Assembly (NCBI GenBank): GCA_023014485.1
Contig: JAJOZX010005610.1
Span: forward strand, 35,001-99,000
Reading direction: 5' to 3'
DNA from: Bathynomus jamesi
Lineage: Eukaryota > Arthropoda > Malacostraca > Isopoda > Cirolanidae
DNA length: 64,000 nucleotides
Under the pieces are notes generated by a model. That model was not told the origin of the DNA. It worked only from the letters and a program-made list of their open reading frames with translations, and did not search any database. Made by a program: the position numbers and the translations under genes. Below are positions 11,755 through 24,801 of this stretch, in pieces (the stretch's first letter is position 1; every line of letters starts with the position of its first letter).

Positions 11755-12890
11755 CTGATTATTTATATGGTACGCAAATAATTGAAGGCTCCCACAGGGG
11801 TAAATCAAATATTAACCACTTATTCAGTTTGTAAAGTTAGGATGTGGTCACATCAAATTTTACAGAAACCATTACACAAAAAAGTAAAACCATCATCCAG
11901 ACAGTATTCAGAGACCATAGGGCTCTAAATTACTAGCCTAGCCTAACCTAACCAACACTAACCAAGCTTAATCTGACCTAATTTAGCATAATAATAGCAT
12001 ATTACCAAGCTGTTATGGACTTTGTAGCAACCCTGGATCATAAAGTTTTGTGAAAATATTAATTTCAATTAAAACTTCCAACCAATGCATCAATCAAGCC
12101 ATCAGGCAAGTTATGGAAAAAAAAAAATCCTTAAGTGATGCTTCAAAATATTTGAGTGGATTGTAGACTGGTTTAATTCAACTGAACTACTTGGATTCTG
12201 AGCTTAGGCAACCAAGGCTGCATATAACTAAACATTCAAATGCAGTTTTTGTTTTAATCTGGCCACTTTTAACATAAAAGTCAACTTAAAAATTAGTTTG
12301 TTTTTGTAACCACCAAAGTTGAACTGATTGATCCATTTTAGATATGGTACTGCATCACCTGCTCAGCAGTTAATCAGAAAAGAGGGAGTTGGAGTTTTTA
12401 GATCTCATGCCTTTATTAATATCCCTCAGTTTTTCAAATTTTTATGAAGACATAATATGAAGATATTTTAATATAAGAAATTCACTTAAATCAAGTCCAG
12501 TCCAGTCTCAAACATTCGCACTCAAGCGTTTGATTGTTTAAATTTTTATATGGAAGAACTCAGCCAGTAAGGCTATTCACATCCTCCAAGACCAAAACAC
12601 CAAATTCTATTGGAGAACCTCCACTCTTCCTACATCAAGTACAGGGTCTATTATTATCAAGATGAGATAGAAAGAGAAAGCACACCATAACCCTCTTCAG
12701 TTCTGGGGCCAACTCCAAAACACTCAGAAAGGGATGAATACAAGGCCTGTTAGTACTACTAAACATGAACTGATAAAAATGGAACCAAGTACTAAGTCAA
12801 CCGTAATAGCCAGATGGAGTAACTAGGAGGTAACTGATTAATAAACCTATGGAAATGGAATTCAGTATACAATGCAAGATTTAACTCTCT
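11755..12890. other. AT-rich spacer, probably including LINE 3' UTR
   Basis: No supported gene is present. The right part may be the 3' untranslated region of the minus-strand LINE that begins at 12.9 kb, but neither a poly(T) nor a target duplication marks its end. Confidence 0.4.
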
Positions 12891-13537
12891 CTCAACCACC
12901 CAGATACCGCTACAAACTTGAATACTTGGTCCATAGTGAAGTTTATCAAAGGGGGAGAAAAGCTACCCCCCACCTAAAAGGACAAAGTAAAATCCCTGAC
13001 ACCATATCACAAAAGAGAGGATCTTAATTTTTTTCCTTTGCTTAGCATAACATGGACAAAAAAGAAAGAAATGGGACAGTGTGTCTAGTAAATTACAACT
13101 AGCACATGATGGAGAGAAGGCAAGTCCAATCCAGTGCAAGTAGGCTTGAAGGCCAACATGGCCAGGACAGAATCTAAATATTATAGAAGCTTCATAGCGA
13201 GATTGTGCAGGCCAATTTCTTGTGCTACAAGAGGGTTTAAACATTCCATAAAGAGTTGATAGTTGAGTGCCATAATTTCCCCCATTGAGTTTTGTAATCA
13301 TTTTGCACTGCCACTATAGCTACTGCAAAACCCTCACCTACATGGAAATATAGTGTAGTAGTAGCAGGGAGGGAATGAGCAGCTCTGGTCAGTGTATCAA
13401 CCATCTCATTTCCTTTAATTTCAACATGACTCAGAACCCACTAGAAGGAAACCAGAATTCCTAAAGCAGAGGGGTCTTCGGTAAAAAATGAATAGTAGTA
13501 GTTAGGGCTAGGGATGTCCTGATATATCAGTAATATT

Positions 13538-14339
13538 CAGGGCTGTGGAGTTGGCACATAAAAAACCAACTCCGACTCCTCAATTTTTTGTCTATCCAAC
13601 TCCGAAGGTATATTAATTCTAAATCTGCTATGATGATAATTAAACAAGAGGCATTTCATCACCACCACGTGAAGCATCATCATCTGTGGTCATTGTTAGG
13701 GTAACTTTGTCTGTAGTAAAGAATCTTGTAAGTGGTGCTTGTCATTCAGTAGATTTCTGATCTTTTGTTAACTTTGAAGTAGTTGGAAGTTTTTTATTAC
13801 TATCTTTCTCAATGACAACTTCTAAAATTTTGGGATGGAAACACTGCAAATGTCTTTTCAAATTTGATGCTCTGGTTGGTGCATTTTTATCAGAGCCAGT
13901 AAAAACACTGATTTTTGCTTCACATAATTTTTCATCATCATCATCCTATCATACACTGACACACGAAATGTTTCCCATCTATGGTTATTGTAAAATATTA
14001 AAAAACTGCAGACTTTGTTGGAAGTGTCTTTGCCATTGTGAAAGGGGTTTTAGACTTGAAAGTTAAAAACTTATGAAATTTAGAAAGAACTCTAAATTAA
14101 ATAAGCATTAAAAATAAAAAATATTATCTGAAAAGAAAAAATGAATTAATGGCATTAGTGTCTGAAATGGAAAACATTGTGTTTATTATTTAAGTGGTTT
14201 AACCACCATAGCTGCCAGTGATATCACACACAAAAACATATTTTATTAAAATTTATATTGAGGTCGGAGTCAGAGTCGGTACATTTTTACTGACTCCGAC
14301 TCCAGCACCACCAAAATTGCTTCTGACTCCACAGCCCTG
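13538..14339 (-). mobile_element. Short hAT element with BED-finger remnant, 8-bp TSD
   Basis: It starts CAGGGCTGTGGAG, ends CTCCACAGCCCTG and is flanked by GTAATATT (13530-13537 and 14340-14347). The CAGGG start and 8-bp duplication fit hAT. On the minus strand near 13800-13920 the frame reads ASNLKRHLQCFHPK, the second half of a BED zinc finger, with the first Cys pair degraded. No catalytic core remains, so it is non-autonomous. Confidence 0.92.
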
Positions 14340-14469
14340 GTAATATTGGTAGACTTTTAAAAATATCAGTATTGGCCAATATTTCAAAAGTAAGATTTTT
14401 CCAAAATTATGAATAAAAGACTATTTAAAGGATGAAATTTCCAATATTTTTTTGTTTTATCACTTCACA

Positions 14470-15350
14470 TAATTTGTTATTTTTTCACAAAGGTTAAGTT
14501 CTCGTGTAAAAGTAGCAGCTGCTCTCTATGTTCAGGAGAGAGCTAATTTCTAGCAGTACTGGCAATGTTTCCTCCAATACTGAACATTAGGGTGGCTCAT
14601 TTTTACACTTTTTTCGATATTTGATTGGGGGTAGTGCGGAAAAGTTGCAATTTGGAGAGAAAATAGAGTGTGTAAAATTTTTTTGATCTACGTCAATACC
14701 TTCCAGTGGCGGCGAGTCCTTAAAAATCGAAAAATAGGCCTAAAAACACAAATTTTATATAATTTTATATAATTTTTATATAATATTCATTGTTCAATGA
14801 CTGCTATTAATTTATTCAAGCCTATAATAGTGTTCTCAGGGTTGTTTGCACAGAAATATACCGGAATTAACATTTGTATAACATCTTGTTTAAAACTTGC
14901 TTTAAATCAATATTTTGGATATTTTAACGGCTAAGACGCCACCGGAAGTTATTAACAGATTGTGCTGAAATTTTTATTGTTTATTTTGTAAGTCTTTAAA
15001 ACCATTTTCCAATCTACCCCGTTAGGCCTATTTTTCGATTTTTAAGGACTCACGCCACCGCCGAGGAAGGTATTGACGTAGATAAAAAAAATTTTACACA
15101 CTATTTTCTCTCCAAATCGCAACTTTTCCGCACTACCCCCAATCAAATATCAAAAAAAGTGTAAAAACGAGCCACCCTACTGAACATGCATTCATTTGCA
15201 ACTATTGTTGATGGTTCCCCAAAAAACACATTTACTAAGCCCAACATAGGCCCACAGTCCAATTGTATAACAAGTAAAACTATGACATCTAATGCAGTGT
15301 TGCCATCTTTAATGAAAAGGCTTATTGCTTTATTGCCAAATTTTCAACAC
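14470..15350 (-). pseudogene. hAT transposase C-terminal tail, split by a MITE
   Basis: Reading leftward from about 15230 the frame gives STIVANECMFS, then is interrupted by the MITE at 14588-15179, and continues with GGNIAST and LSPEHREQLLLLHENL. This is the typical end of the hAT dimerisation region (usually SxxSERxFSxAGNI then LSPEHxxxLxFLxxN). Several stops are present. It is the remaining coding part of the hAT at 13509-15486. Confidence 0.72.
14588..15179. repeat. MITE with ~165-bp inverted repeats, 8-bp TSD
   Basis: The ends TAGGGTGGCTC and GAGCCACCCTA are inverted, with CTGAACAT duplicated (14580-14587 and 15180-15187). The arms, about 165 bp each, are nearly identical and the centre (about 260 bp) is non-coding. 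It lies inside the transposase tail of the surrounding hAT. The 8-bp duplication suggests hAT mobilisation. Confidence 0.92.
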
Positions 15351-15751
15351 AAAATAAATTATGAATATGTTACAAAAATATGACAAACTAATAAACCTTA
15401 GCTGGATATCAGTATCGGTTATCAGCCAATACTATTTTTTAATTAATTATCAGTATCAGTTAAAAATTTATATCGGTACATCCCTAGTTAGGGCCAGATA
15501 TGTAGCGAGTGTGGGTGAGTTGATCAGGCGGAGAGAGGTTTGGGAGTCTGTAACTATTAGGACATTACAAGCATTAACCTGTGGATACCAAAAAACAATG
15601 CCTATTGGATGGCAAATAACACTGCTGCCTGTATACTATGATTGGGGGATAGTTTCCAGGAAAAACACCTATTATTATTTGAGACAAAAACATCTGATGA
15701 ACAAGATAAAGATAGCCTAGGCCCATCTATCTTAGATCCATCAGTATAAAT

Positions 15752-18515
15752 TAGGGGTGCACCAGATATAATATCCAGTATCCAGCCAGATATAGGCCAA
15801 GACATTAGAAAATTAACACCTGTATGAAAATCTACCATAATATAACAACACATTACAAATAATATTTTATATACAAAAAAAATGGAAAGCCCTCCAGGGC
15901 CCACCCCTAAACCAGTCCAGCAACACTTTTTATATTAAATCAACACAATACTGATGACAAGAATAACAAACATCTGTCCATCCTTAACAATTACAGTTCT
16001 ATTAATATAATCAGAGCTTTTTATAAAAATGTCTAGGCGTTAAATTTTTTAAAAAGTAAAATATTGCTAGACCCCTGCACTTACTTTCCACTCTTTTTTT
16101 CTCTTTTTTTTTTCCCTTTATTTTCAAAACAATACAAAACATTACAAGCTTGACAAATGTAAAAGAATACATTGAATACAATATAAAATGCCTGTAATGA
16201 AATCAATGAATGAAGGGCAGTATTGTGTAGGTCATACGCTGCCATTCAGCCTGGAGGTCTTCAGAATAAAAAAAAACAACAACAACAGTGATTTAGAACT
16301 TTTTTCCACTATTGTGCAGAAACAAGAACATTTCTCCTCTTTTAGGCAATATTCAGGATCACCTTGCTTCATAAATATTTCCATATTAAGAAAACATTCT
16401 CTGAAAATACAGAGGATGCGGGTGTGCAGAGAAGCTTTGAAACAAGTTTTGAGAGGAAATCAGTCCTCCTGCTTCCAAATTTGAACTGGACAGCATTTCC
16501 TATCTACAAGATGTTCAGATGCATATTGGTCTAACTTCCCTGCAATCAGTAGAACATGAGCAGTCTTTTTTTCAACCTTTCTTCTCTTGTAACTTACTTC
16601 CCCAGATTGCTCTCCTCTTGTGATCTCCATAAAACACACTTCAAGACTGTCCTCTTCGTCTTCTCTTTCGCATAGGAGAACTGGAATTTGAGCTTTTTTT
16701 GCTTCCACTTTCATTACCTTCACTTTCATCAGAATCATTAACACCTTTGTCATTTTCAATACCTATGACTTCTTCAATCAGCCAGGATTTAGCCTGCTCT
16801 TTTTGATCTTGTTGAAAGAAAGATAACTTATACCACGGATCTATTGCAGTCACAGTCACATAAGACCTGTTTTTCATTATGTTCAAAGACTTCCCATCAT
16901 TACTCTCCGACAAGAAACACGCTCGAAGAGAAGTCAGGAGTTCTCTCTTTGTCATTTGAACACCTTGGTCATCATGGCCAATCTTTGAAAGAAATCTTTA
17001 AAATACAAATGCTCGGGATTACAGAAGACAAAGTTGATTTTTCCGAACTCATTTCCCGAGTTAGTCGGAAGAATGGTTTTAATATTTTAAGGAGACTTCA
17101 TATCAGTGTCCACTCGAAGGATGTGATGGTAGGTAATTCACTACAATCAGCTAAATACAGTTGTACTGGAATTTTTAATTTATATAATCTTTCTAGCATC
17201 AAATATGCACTGTTCCAACGTGTTGGGACATCTTGAACCAATAGGAGAGGCTCAAGGTTTTGCTGCACTCGAATGTTTGAAATTGTTACAGGCCAAAGGA
17301 GAATGATTAAAGTGAGTTGCAAGGCAGTGACTTTTTGCAAGGACATCAATTACACTCCTCTGAACCATAATCGAGTCACTAATAACCAGTTGGAGTAAGT
17401 GAATGCTGCAGTGTATTTAAGGTATTTCAGCCAGGTCACTACCAAGAGCCATATTACTAGTTCCATCCCTCACCAATAAATTCCTCTTATTTGCATCACT
17501 ATCCCAACTATCCCACATAGAGCGAAATTTCTCAGATATATTCTTGCTAGTATGCGACCCTGAGAAATGAGACGTGTAGCACAGCATCATATCTTTCAAA
17601 ATCTTTACCTATTCAGTGACCCAATAATGATGTAAAACTTTGAGAGGTTGTGCATGTCCATATATCTGAAGAAAAGCTGACATGCTTTACTACTTCCAGC
17701 TTCTGAGCAATTTTAGACGAACTCATTATAAAGACGAGAAATCATAGTATCAGAGAAGTACCTTCTTCTCTGTAAGAGATATCTGGGTTGGAGGTAGGCC
17801 ATTAGATCAATAAAACCATCATCTTCAACTAAAGTAAATGGCTCTTTGTCCAAAGCCATCATCATGCCAATTTTACGGTGAATCATCACAAACCTGGAGT
17901 CATTGATGTCCCATATTTTTTTAGATGAAAAGCTTTCCTCTATTGAGATCTGCTTACTCATTTGGTCCATTTTCTTTTCTTTCAGAGTACTACCAGTAGA
18001 AGTTGATGGTCTAGCTCGTATTCTATCTATGCCTATTTCCTTTGATTCAGTCACAGCTATTCTTTTTTTGTTATTTTTGTTTTTGGCTTCAGCATACTCT
18101 TTTGGGTGATTAATCTTCAAATGATTATGAAGAGGTGTTGTGCTAAAAGACTTTTGGCCACCTTTCTCCATCCCACATTTGATAATCTTTTGGCAAATAT
18201 TACACTTTGCAGTGATATCGCTAGGATCATTTATTATATATAGTGACTACACAAAACTTGTCATGATTAATAATTAATAGTTTAATACAACAAAAGAACC
18301 TGAAAGAGAACAAAACAATTAAACATCTGAATATACTTAAATTATTATTTATCTTATATTTGGGTGGAGGGGTTGCTTGCCCCCAATGCAAAACAAAACA
18401 TAGCAATAGGAGTGTAAAAATAATATGGTACCTAATAATATATATCCAGCCGGATAGATATGGCCATATCCAGTATCCAGCTGGATATGAAAAATTCATA
18501 TTCAGTGCACCCCTA
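15752..18515 (-). mobile_element. hAT transposon, 2.76 kb, 8-bp TSD
   Basis: The ends TAGGGGTGCAC and GTGCACCCCTA are inverted, with GTATAAAT duplicated (15744-15751 and 18516-18523). Near both ends the word TATCCAG occurs many times in both orientations. The insertion falls next to the YTDGSK codons of the host LINE. The inside carries a degenerate hAT transposase gene. Confidence 0.93.
16460..18215 (-). pseudogene. hAT transposase, BED finger plus hAT core, degenerate
   Basis: On the minus strand the order is: a BED finger at about 18080-18215 (CNICQKIIKCG, then PLHNHLKINHPKEY); a basic and serine-rich linker; the helical segment ending VEDDGFIDLMAYL and QPRYLLQRRRYFSD; LVRDGTSNMALG at about 17460 (second Asp region); VQDVPTRWNSAYLMLERL at about 17200; and a last core piece TVTAIDPWYKLSFF near 16850. 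Frames change several times, so it is inactive. Relative to a full enzyme the C-terminal dimerisation motif is not seen. Confidence 0.83.
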
Positions 18516-21500
18516 GTATAAATATACAAGTAATCTGGATACTTCTCTTCCAAGTATGCTGTGAAACACTGAACAATCACTTCTTTGGGGAGAGGGGGGT
18601 TCATATGAAAATAGGAGACAGAGGTTGGTACCAGATTCAATCTCCAAGGTGGGAAAGCAGGGAACACTGGAACTGTAAAAAATTTAAATTGTTATTGATA
18701 TTTATTAAGAAGTCCAGTAGCTCTAAAGAAGAAAGGTTGCTTATTTGCCAGAGTCCAGTTCACTGCAAGGATCAAGGGATAATCCACCTCTAATGACTGA
18801 CATAAAGGGTGAGAAAAGAGGGAAGCCAAAACATTAAAGTAGCTACTTCTTCAATATAGATAGATCTCAGGCATTCCATGACAAGTGCACACAGCTTACA
18901 TCAGGTCATCTCACTGATTTTAGGGTAATTCCAGGACATAGACAAATGAAAGTGCCAAATGTACACTCCACCATCTCCAAAATTCATGAAACTTGGTGTG
19001 AGGGTTGGTTTTGGTCCAAATTATAAAAATCTGAATTTTTTTTGAAAATTGGTCAAGTTCATCAAATTTTATGGCTTGACCAAATTTTGGTCAAATGAAA
19101 AACCAACAATTTTCAAACGTAAATATCTCAGCTGCTAATTGTGGTAGTGTAATAAGTCTTAAATGATAAAATATGTAAAATTAACTGTAGTTTCTAAATA
19201 TGTATCATTTTCTTAGGGTAACAAAAATAAAATTATGATTTTTTGGAAAAATGTCAATTTTTTTTTTTTTTTTTCGATTTGGCAGCGAAGATATCATTTT
19301 TCGAAAAAAAGACCAAGAATAAAAAATGTTTATTTGATGTATGTACACCATAATAAGTAATAAAAAGTCAGCTTATAGTTTATTATAAGGCTCAAAACTG
19401 AGTTTGAAATTAAGTAATAAAATTTTTTTCAGACGACGAAGATTTATTAGAGACTTGTTGGTCCAAAAAAAGGGCAATTTTCAAATCATAAAAAATACAT
19501 GTAGATAAACCAAAGGAGAAAAAATCTTTTAAAATACGGTATATGTACAACATACATACATAACTTCTTAGATTTAGGGACAGAATATATTGACAATAAT
19601 AATGTTTAATTTATAAAGCGCTTATCAGAGTATAAAATACTCTTCCTAATACTACACGTACACAAGTCTTTGAGAATGAATTAAGAAACAGTATTCTCAT
19701 CCAGTGAATCCAAATTTTAGACACTAATAATATAATAAGAAAAAAGAATTTGAAAAGATTTTTATAACTATTAAGTATACACACATCTTAGATAAAAATT
19801 TTAGAAATATTATATAGACAATCTTAAATAGTATACATTCGATAGAATTTATTTTATCTTCTTTGAAGTTATTTAATTCTTGAAGTGGAAAAATGTATTG
19901 TATTCTTGTTCCTCCTCGTAAACTTGCTTCAATACTCCCAAATATTTTTTGTTGGAACGTGACAAACATCATCTTGTGCAGGAAAAATGTATGAGGGACA
20001 TACGCCCGAAGGATGGAGAAATTTTATCAGAAAATCATCATATTCACAGTCAAAGGACTGGACTAATCCAAGCCATAGTTTATTTTCCTACATACAACCC
20101 ACAAAAGAGCCTGTTTCAATTTCGCGTTGAGAGACAGTATTATGTTCTTGATCCGAAGCAGAAACTCTAATGAGCTCTCTTATTTCGACTGACTGTGCAC
20201 TCAGAGAGTGGATAAACCTTCAACAAATTCTTGGAAATTGGGACGAAGTGATGTAATTGTTGAGTACCTTTGATAGAAGTAATAGGTTCACTCAGACGTT
20301 TTTGCAAAGAAAGCTCTACATCTACAACTTCTGCCTCAGAGACGTAAAAAAAAGTCAATAGCGGTTAGGAATTCTTGAGAGCAGAAATTGTAGAAGTCCT
20401 CAGCTGTTAAGATTTGATGGTCGAGAGGCCGTAGTAAGCTTTCTCTAGCGACTGCTCTTTTTACCGTTCCACCAATACCGTCGCAGGCATTCTTCCCGTG
20501 GGATGTCGTGAAAAAATTCCACTCAGCATGAATTTTGAAGTCTTCGAAATGATGGCATAAATTTAGAAAATTTGTTTTATTCTTATACTGAGCTGCGCAT
20601 CCATATGTGAAATAATGAATTTTAGTTAGGTTTGAATTTTGTTGTTGGATGCACAGGATTAATTTTTTGAGAAAACTATGAACCAGAATTGTATCATACC
20701 TGCGACAGTTTGAAACGAAGCAGTAACTTTTGTAAATTAGTTTTCCTGCATTGTTTTTGGAATAATAAACGAATGGGTGCACTGTACATTGCAAGTTCTC
20801 CCAATGAAACCCCTGGGCACAATCTTGTACGACGAATGAGAAGTTTCTGCGAAATCACCCACCAAATCACCTTCATTTTCGGGCAGAGTTTCTTTTAGAT
20901 TTTTGAAGTAACTCTACTGATATTTATTCGTGAAGTGCTGTCTTGTCAGTTGTGCAATTTTTTTGGTGAGCGATTCCACGTATTCCTCTGGAGTTTCGGT
21001 GATATCTTAACACACAGTGATCGACAGAAACCCATTGTTTATATTTTCTCTTCCATCGCCATGGTCCAAACTTTCTAAATAATTTTTGATTCTGACCTCT
21101 CGCAGGCATCTTTTGCATCGGTGCATCATACAATCTTCATTGTCCATGCTGCAGATGGATAAAGACTAATTTTTTGTAGTCTAAATCTTTAATGCCTAAC
21201 GCTGATATTTGTAGTTTCGGATTTTGGTGATGCGTACATACGCAGACACTGAGTTCTGCTTTGTCCCGCAAGCACGCACCACGACGGTCGAAGATGAGCA
21301 AAGGTACTAAAGCCTATTTTGGGATTTTCATCATTTTTTGCATATTCAGCATATAACTCTTTCAAGTTACACAATACCAGTCTCTCTTGTTTTTTTATTT
21401 TTTCACCCTCTTCATTTATCGTAAACTTATAATCTTTGATTCCCGGGCACATCCTACTATATTCGTCATTTTCATAAAACTCCCAAATTATTTTTTTTCA

Positions 21501-22355
21501 TTTCAGCTGTGATGACCTTCCCTTTCGTCATGTTCAGAATGTTAGGAAGAATCCCAAACTGTTTTTGAAGATTGCAGCTCTTACACACCATATACTTTGT
21601 TGCTCCAAAGAAGTCAGCAGTTTTTTCAATGGGATAGGGATACAATGATAGTATTTGTAACCTAAGATTGCAATCGTTACTTGCTTGAAATTTCTCCTTT
21701 AATTCTTCCATAACCTTTTGATACCTGAAATAAAGTGTATTTGACATTAAGTTTAATTAGTATATTTTTAATTAAACTTTTCATTAAATATATGTATATG
21801 TATTATATTGTCCGATTATAAAAATGTAAACAGATAAAACTTAATTTAGTATATACTTCAATGACTGTATTGAATTTAATTTAAAATGTCAAATTTCAAT
21901 AACTATGTCCAAAAAGTATTCTTGCCTCTCTAAATCATCTTCCAAACAACTTTTTTTGGATGGACCAGCTTCAGAATAGTCAATAGGAGCCCCATAAGCA
22001 GCTTCAAAACTTTGTTTAACCTTTTCCATTGTCGATCTGAATTTTGTAGAAGCCTTTATCTGTTTTTGTCCTGGCTTCAATCCAGCTGTAAAACAAATTC
22101 ATAAATTTAGGTTGCGTGAAATAATCAAATATCAAATATTTTGTATATACAGTATGTATTCAAGTGCTGATGCTAATATTTAAAAACAGAAAACTACGAA
22201 TTTGGCATTAAGAAACAAATGTCCTGAACGGAGTCTCTATTGTTTTATTACCTGTTTTAATGGGGCTTTCATCAAATAAAGGTAAAATATTGTCGCTGAG
22301 CAAATCTTTATTGAATTGCCTGTCTTGAACGACAAATTCTTCCAATGGTGGTGGA

Positions 22356-23257
22356 TAGTGATGTTAAAAAACCGTTTTTTTTATGTCCATGTTTTTTTTG
22401 TCATTTTTTTTTGTTTTTTTTGTTTTTTTCAATAATTAATATAGATATTGCCAATTTAATTATAAGGTATACTTTTGCAATGATATATATTATAAAAATA
22501 AATAAATAAATAATAAAATAGGCCATATGGTACCAGTATAGAATCCCCTTTTCAGCCTATTTACAGAAAAAACTGGCCTCTTTCTTGCACTGAAAGTCTT
22601 TATCTTGAGATCCATTAAACTTGCGAGAACACTGGCTGGGAGCTGACTGCCCATTGTCCAACCTTTCCAGGACTCTCCCATCCATGCCTCGGATTTTGAA
22701 TCTCCCACTTAACTATCCTTTAGACCCGCGATGACATTTTCGCCCCGAGACCATCCATATATATACATACACATACACCCATATATATATAAATACTTAT
22801 ATACACATATTTATATCTATTATATACCCCATACATACGCATACATCCAGAATTCCAGATACATACGCACGCATACTCACATATATACCTACACAAACTC
22901 ATACACCTCTATTTCGCCCTTTCATTACCTCCGAGATCATTTAGCACATACAGTAATATCTATACAGCCAAAAGAAACTGATTAAGCACAGACAGAGCAG
23001 CAAAGCTTGTATTTATATCCCAAAATGCAAAATTCCAAGAAAGTGAAGTAAAACATGGTGCTACATTGGCTTCGTCAACATCCAAATCTGCAATAAGTAC
23101 CAGTACCTGTGATATTGAAACTATATGCTCTAATCAATCTAGTGATAATGATTCTTCAATGGAAATAGAATCAGATAATGAAAGTTAAACAGCATTAGGT
23201 TAACACAAAGGTTAAAGAAAGAGATGAATATTTTTATTTTTTTTATTTTTCTATTTC

Positions 23258-23325
<68 letters not shown>

Positions 23326-23903
23326 TGGTATTCTTGCCAATCACAATTATATATATTGTTTTATACCAGTATTATGTATTTTTTATTATGTATATTATAC
23401 CAGTACCTGTGATATTGAAACTAGCATATATGCTCTACCCAATCTAGTGATGATTCTTCCATGGAAATGAAGGTTAAAACAACATTAGGTTAACAAAAAG
23501 GTTCAAAAAAAGGAATATTTTCCTTTTCTATCTGGATATATATACTGGTACTCTTGCCAATCACAATTATGTATATTGTTTGAAACGAGGGAGAATGTTT
23601 TATTCTAGTTAAAAAATATATACATATAAAAAATAAGGGTTTGTTTTTCCTTTTTATTATATACTTTTTGCATGATTCAATTTTTCTAAGATGACTATAT
23701 AGTATATATACTAGGTATAACCGTATAAGCATGGTAGTATAGTAAATTATAGGTAATACTAATATACTTATTAGATTAAAGGAAGAAAAATATGGAATAA
23801 GTTTAAAACAATAAAAAACAAAAAACTGACTACCTTCGTTTTAAACAAAAAAAAACGACAAAAAAACAAAAAAAATGACAATAAAAAACAACTCGCATCA
23901 CTA
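22356..23903. mobile_element. hAT-type element inside A1, 8-bp TSD
   Basis: GTGGTGGA is duplicated (22348-22355 and 23904-23911) and the ends are TAGTGATG and CATCACTA. Copy A2 has the uninterrupted sequence at 48345-48360, an empty site that confirms the boundaries. Poly(T)-like runs and TTTTTTGT words lie near both ends. The inside contains an internal duplication (23099-23213 and 23395-23500), a long TA repeat and no recognisable transposase. Confidence 0.92.
23261..23322. repeat. (TA)n microsatellite
   Basis: About 31 uninterrupted TA units inside the hAT-type element. Further shorter TA and ACAT-rich tracts occur at about 22750-22900. Confidence 0.97.
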
Positions 23904-24017
23904 GTGGTGGATTCGTGGAATCACTACTGCTTCGCTCCATACATTCGTTAAGTATGTCTGGCTCAGGTATTGGTGCAGGTTCCGGCTCTCTGGATGAACG
24001 TTGAACATGTTCTAATA

Positions 24018-24801
24018 CAGTGTGTCCGTAAAGTCATGGTGGGATTTTAAATAGCTATATTATTGCAACGAAACATGATAATGAGATGAAAAAAAGGCAA
24101 ATTGAAGAACTCTAAAAGAATAACTTTATTTAACGTAGTTCGATATGGGCTCCTCTGGTAGCCCTGCAGACATCTAGGCGGTGATTCAATTCCAGCCACA
24201 CACACCCAAGAACATCAGGAGTGACGGATGCGATAGCTTCCATGATTCGCTCATGCAAGTGATGAATATCCCTAATGGGTACACTGTACATGCTTTGCTT
24301 GATGTAACCCCACAAATAAAAGTCCAAAGGTGTCAGGTCCGGAGAGCGTGGAGGCCATGGCTTCCATCCTCCTCTTCCTATCCATCTCTGTGGAAATTTT
24401 TCATTAAGGAATTCTCGAACAACGTTGGCATAGTGCGGAGGAGCACCATCTTGCTGAAAGATGACATTATTGTCAATAAATTGGGGTACTGCAAAATGTT
24501 TTCCAACATAGCGAGGTAGTTGTGTGACATCACAGTGGGTTCCACGAAGAAAAATGGTCCAATCACTATCTCATGCTAGAGCACACCACACATTAGCTTT
24601 CGGGCTATTACGCTCATGTTCAACATAGGCATGTGGACAGCCTAGACTAACTACGAGATAAAGGTTAAGCTTAGCCTAGACTAACTACAAGATACAACTT
24701 TGAGAGTTGTTCTTCAATTTGGCATTGTTTCATCTCATTATCATGTTTCGTTGCAATAATATAGCTATTTAAAATCCCACCATGACTTTACGGACACACT
24801 G
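24018..24801 (-). mobile_element. mariner-like element, 784 bp, TA target, internally deleted
   Basis: The ends CAGTGTGTCCGTAAAG and CTTTACGGACACACTG are inverted (about 70 bp well matched), flanked by TA (24016-24017 and 24802-24803). The sequence of A2 at 48237-48245 is the empty site with a single TA. The body holds fragments of an IS630-type transposase. Confidence 0.94.
24130..24566 (-). pseudogene. mariner-like transposase fragments
   Basis: The frame at 24327-24130 begins MDFYLWGYIKQ and continues with IRDIHHLHERI, the region after the last catalytic Asp of mariner/Tc1-type enzymes (typically TPxDFYLWGxxK). A second frame at 24566-24378 includes NYLAMLENIL, from the region between the second and third acidic residues. 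The N-terminal helix-turn-helix domains are missing. The fragment is non-functional and sits in an element with well-kept ends. Confidence 0.75.

Larger units (their letters stand above)
13509..15486 (-). mobile_element. hAT-type element, 8-bp TSD, containing two further elements
   Basis: The ends TAGGGATGTCC and GTACATCCCTA are inverted, and GTTAGGGC is duplicated (13501-13508 and 15487-15494). Sub-terminal ATATCAGTA/TACTGATAT-like words repeat near both ends. Removing the two inner elements leaves about 570 bp, which includes the tail of a hAT transposase, so this is an internally deleted copy. Confidence 0.9.
12891..18868 (-). pseudogene. Old I/Jockey-like LINE, RNase H and C-terminal region, split by two hATs
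   Basis: Three minus-strand pieces join into one protein end. At 18516-18680 is the linker ending LEEKYPDYLYIYTDGSK, where YTDGSK is the first catalytic Asp of RNase H. At 15495-15751 the same domain continues (SIQAAVLFAIQ, with the Glu lost, and SLSA). At 12963-13500 come SHVEIKGNEMVDTLTRAA, the last RNase H Asp motif, then CPGHVGLQAYLHWIGLA and CASCNLLDTLSHFFLFC, the usual C-terminal Cys/His unit. The hATs at 13509-15486 and 15752-18515 interrupt it with clean 8-bp duplications. Stops and shifts abound. The upstream RT part is missing here; pieces at 26.0 kb and 63.8 kb may belong to it. Confidence 0.8.

Noticed and set aside
16188..16484. Plus-strand 98-residue frame inside the second hAT
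   Set aside because: It overlaps antisense to hAT sequence and shows no motif.
22731..22985. Tyr/Ile/His-rich frames at 22.7-22.9 kb and 23.2-23.4 kb
   Set aside because: They are translations of TA- and ACAT-type simple repeats.
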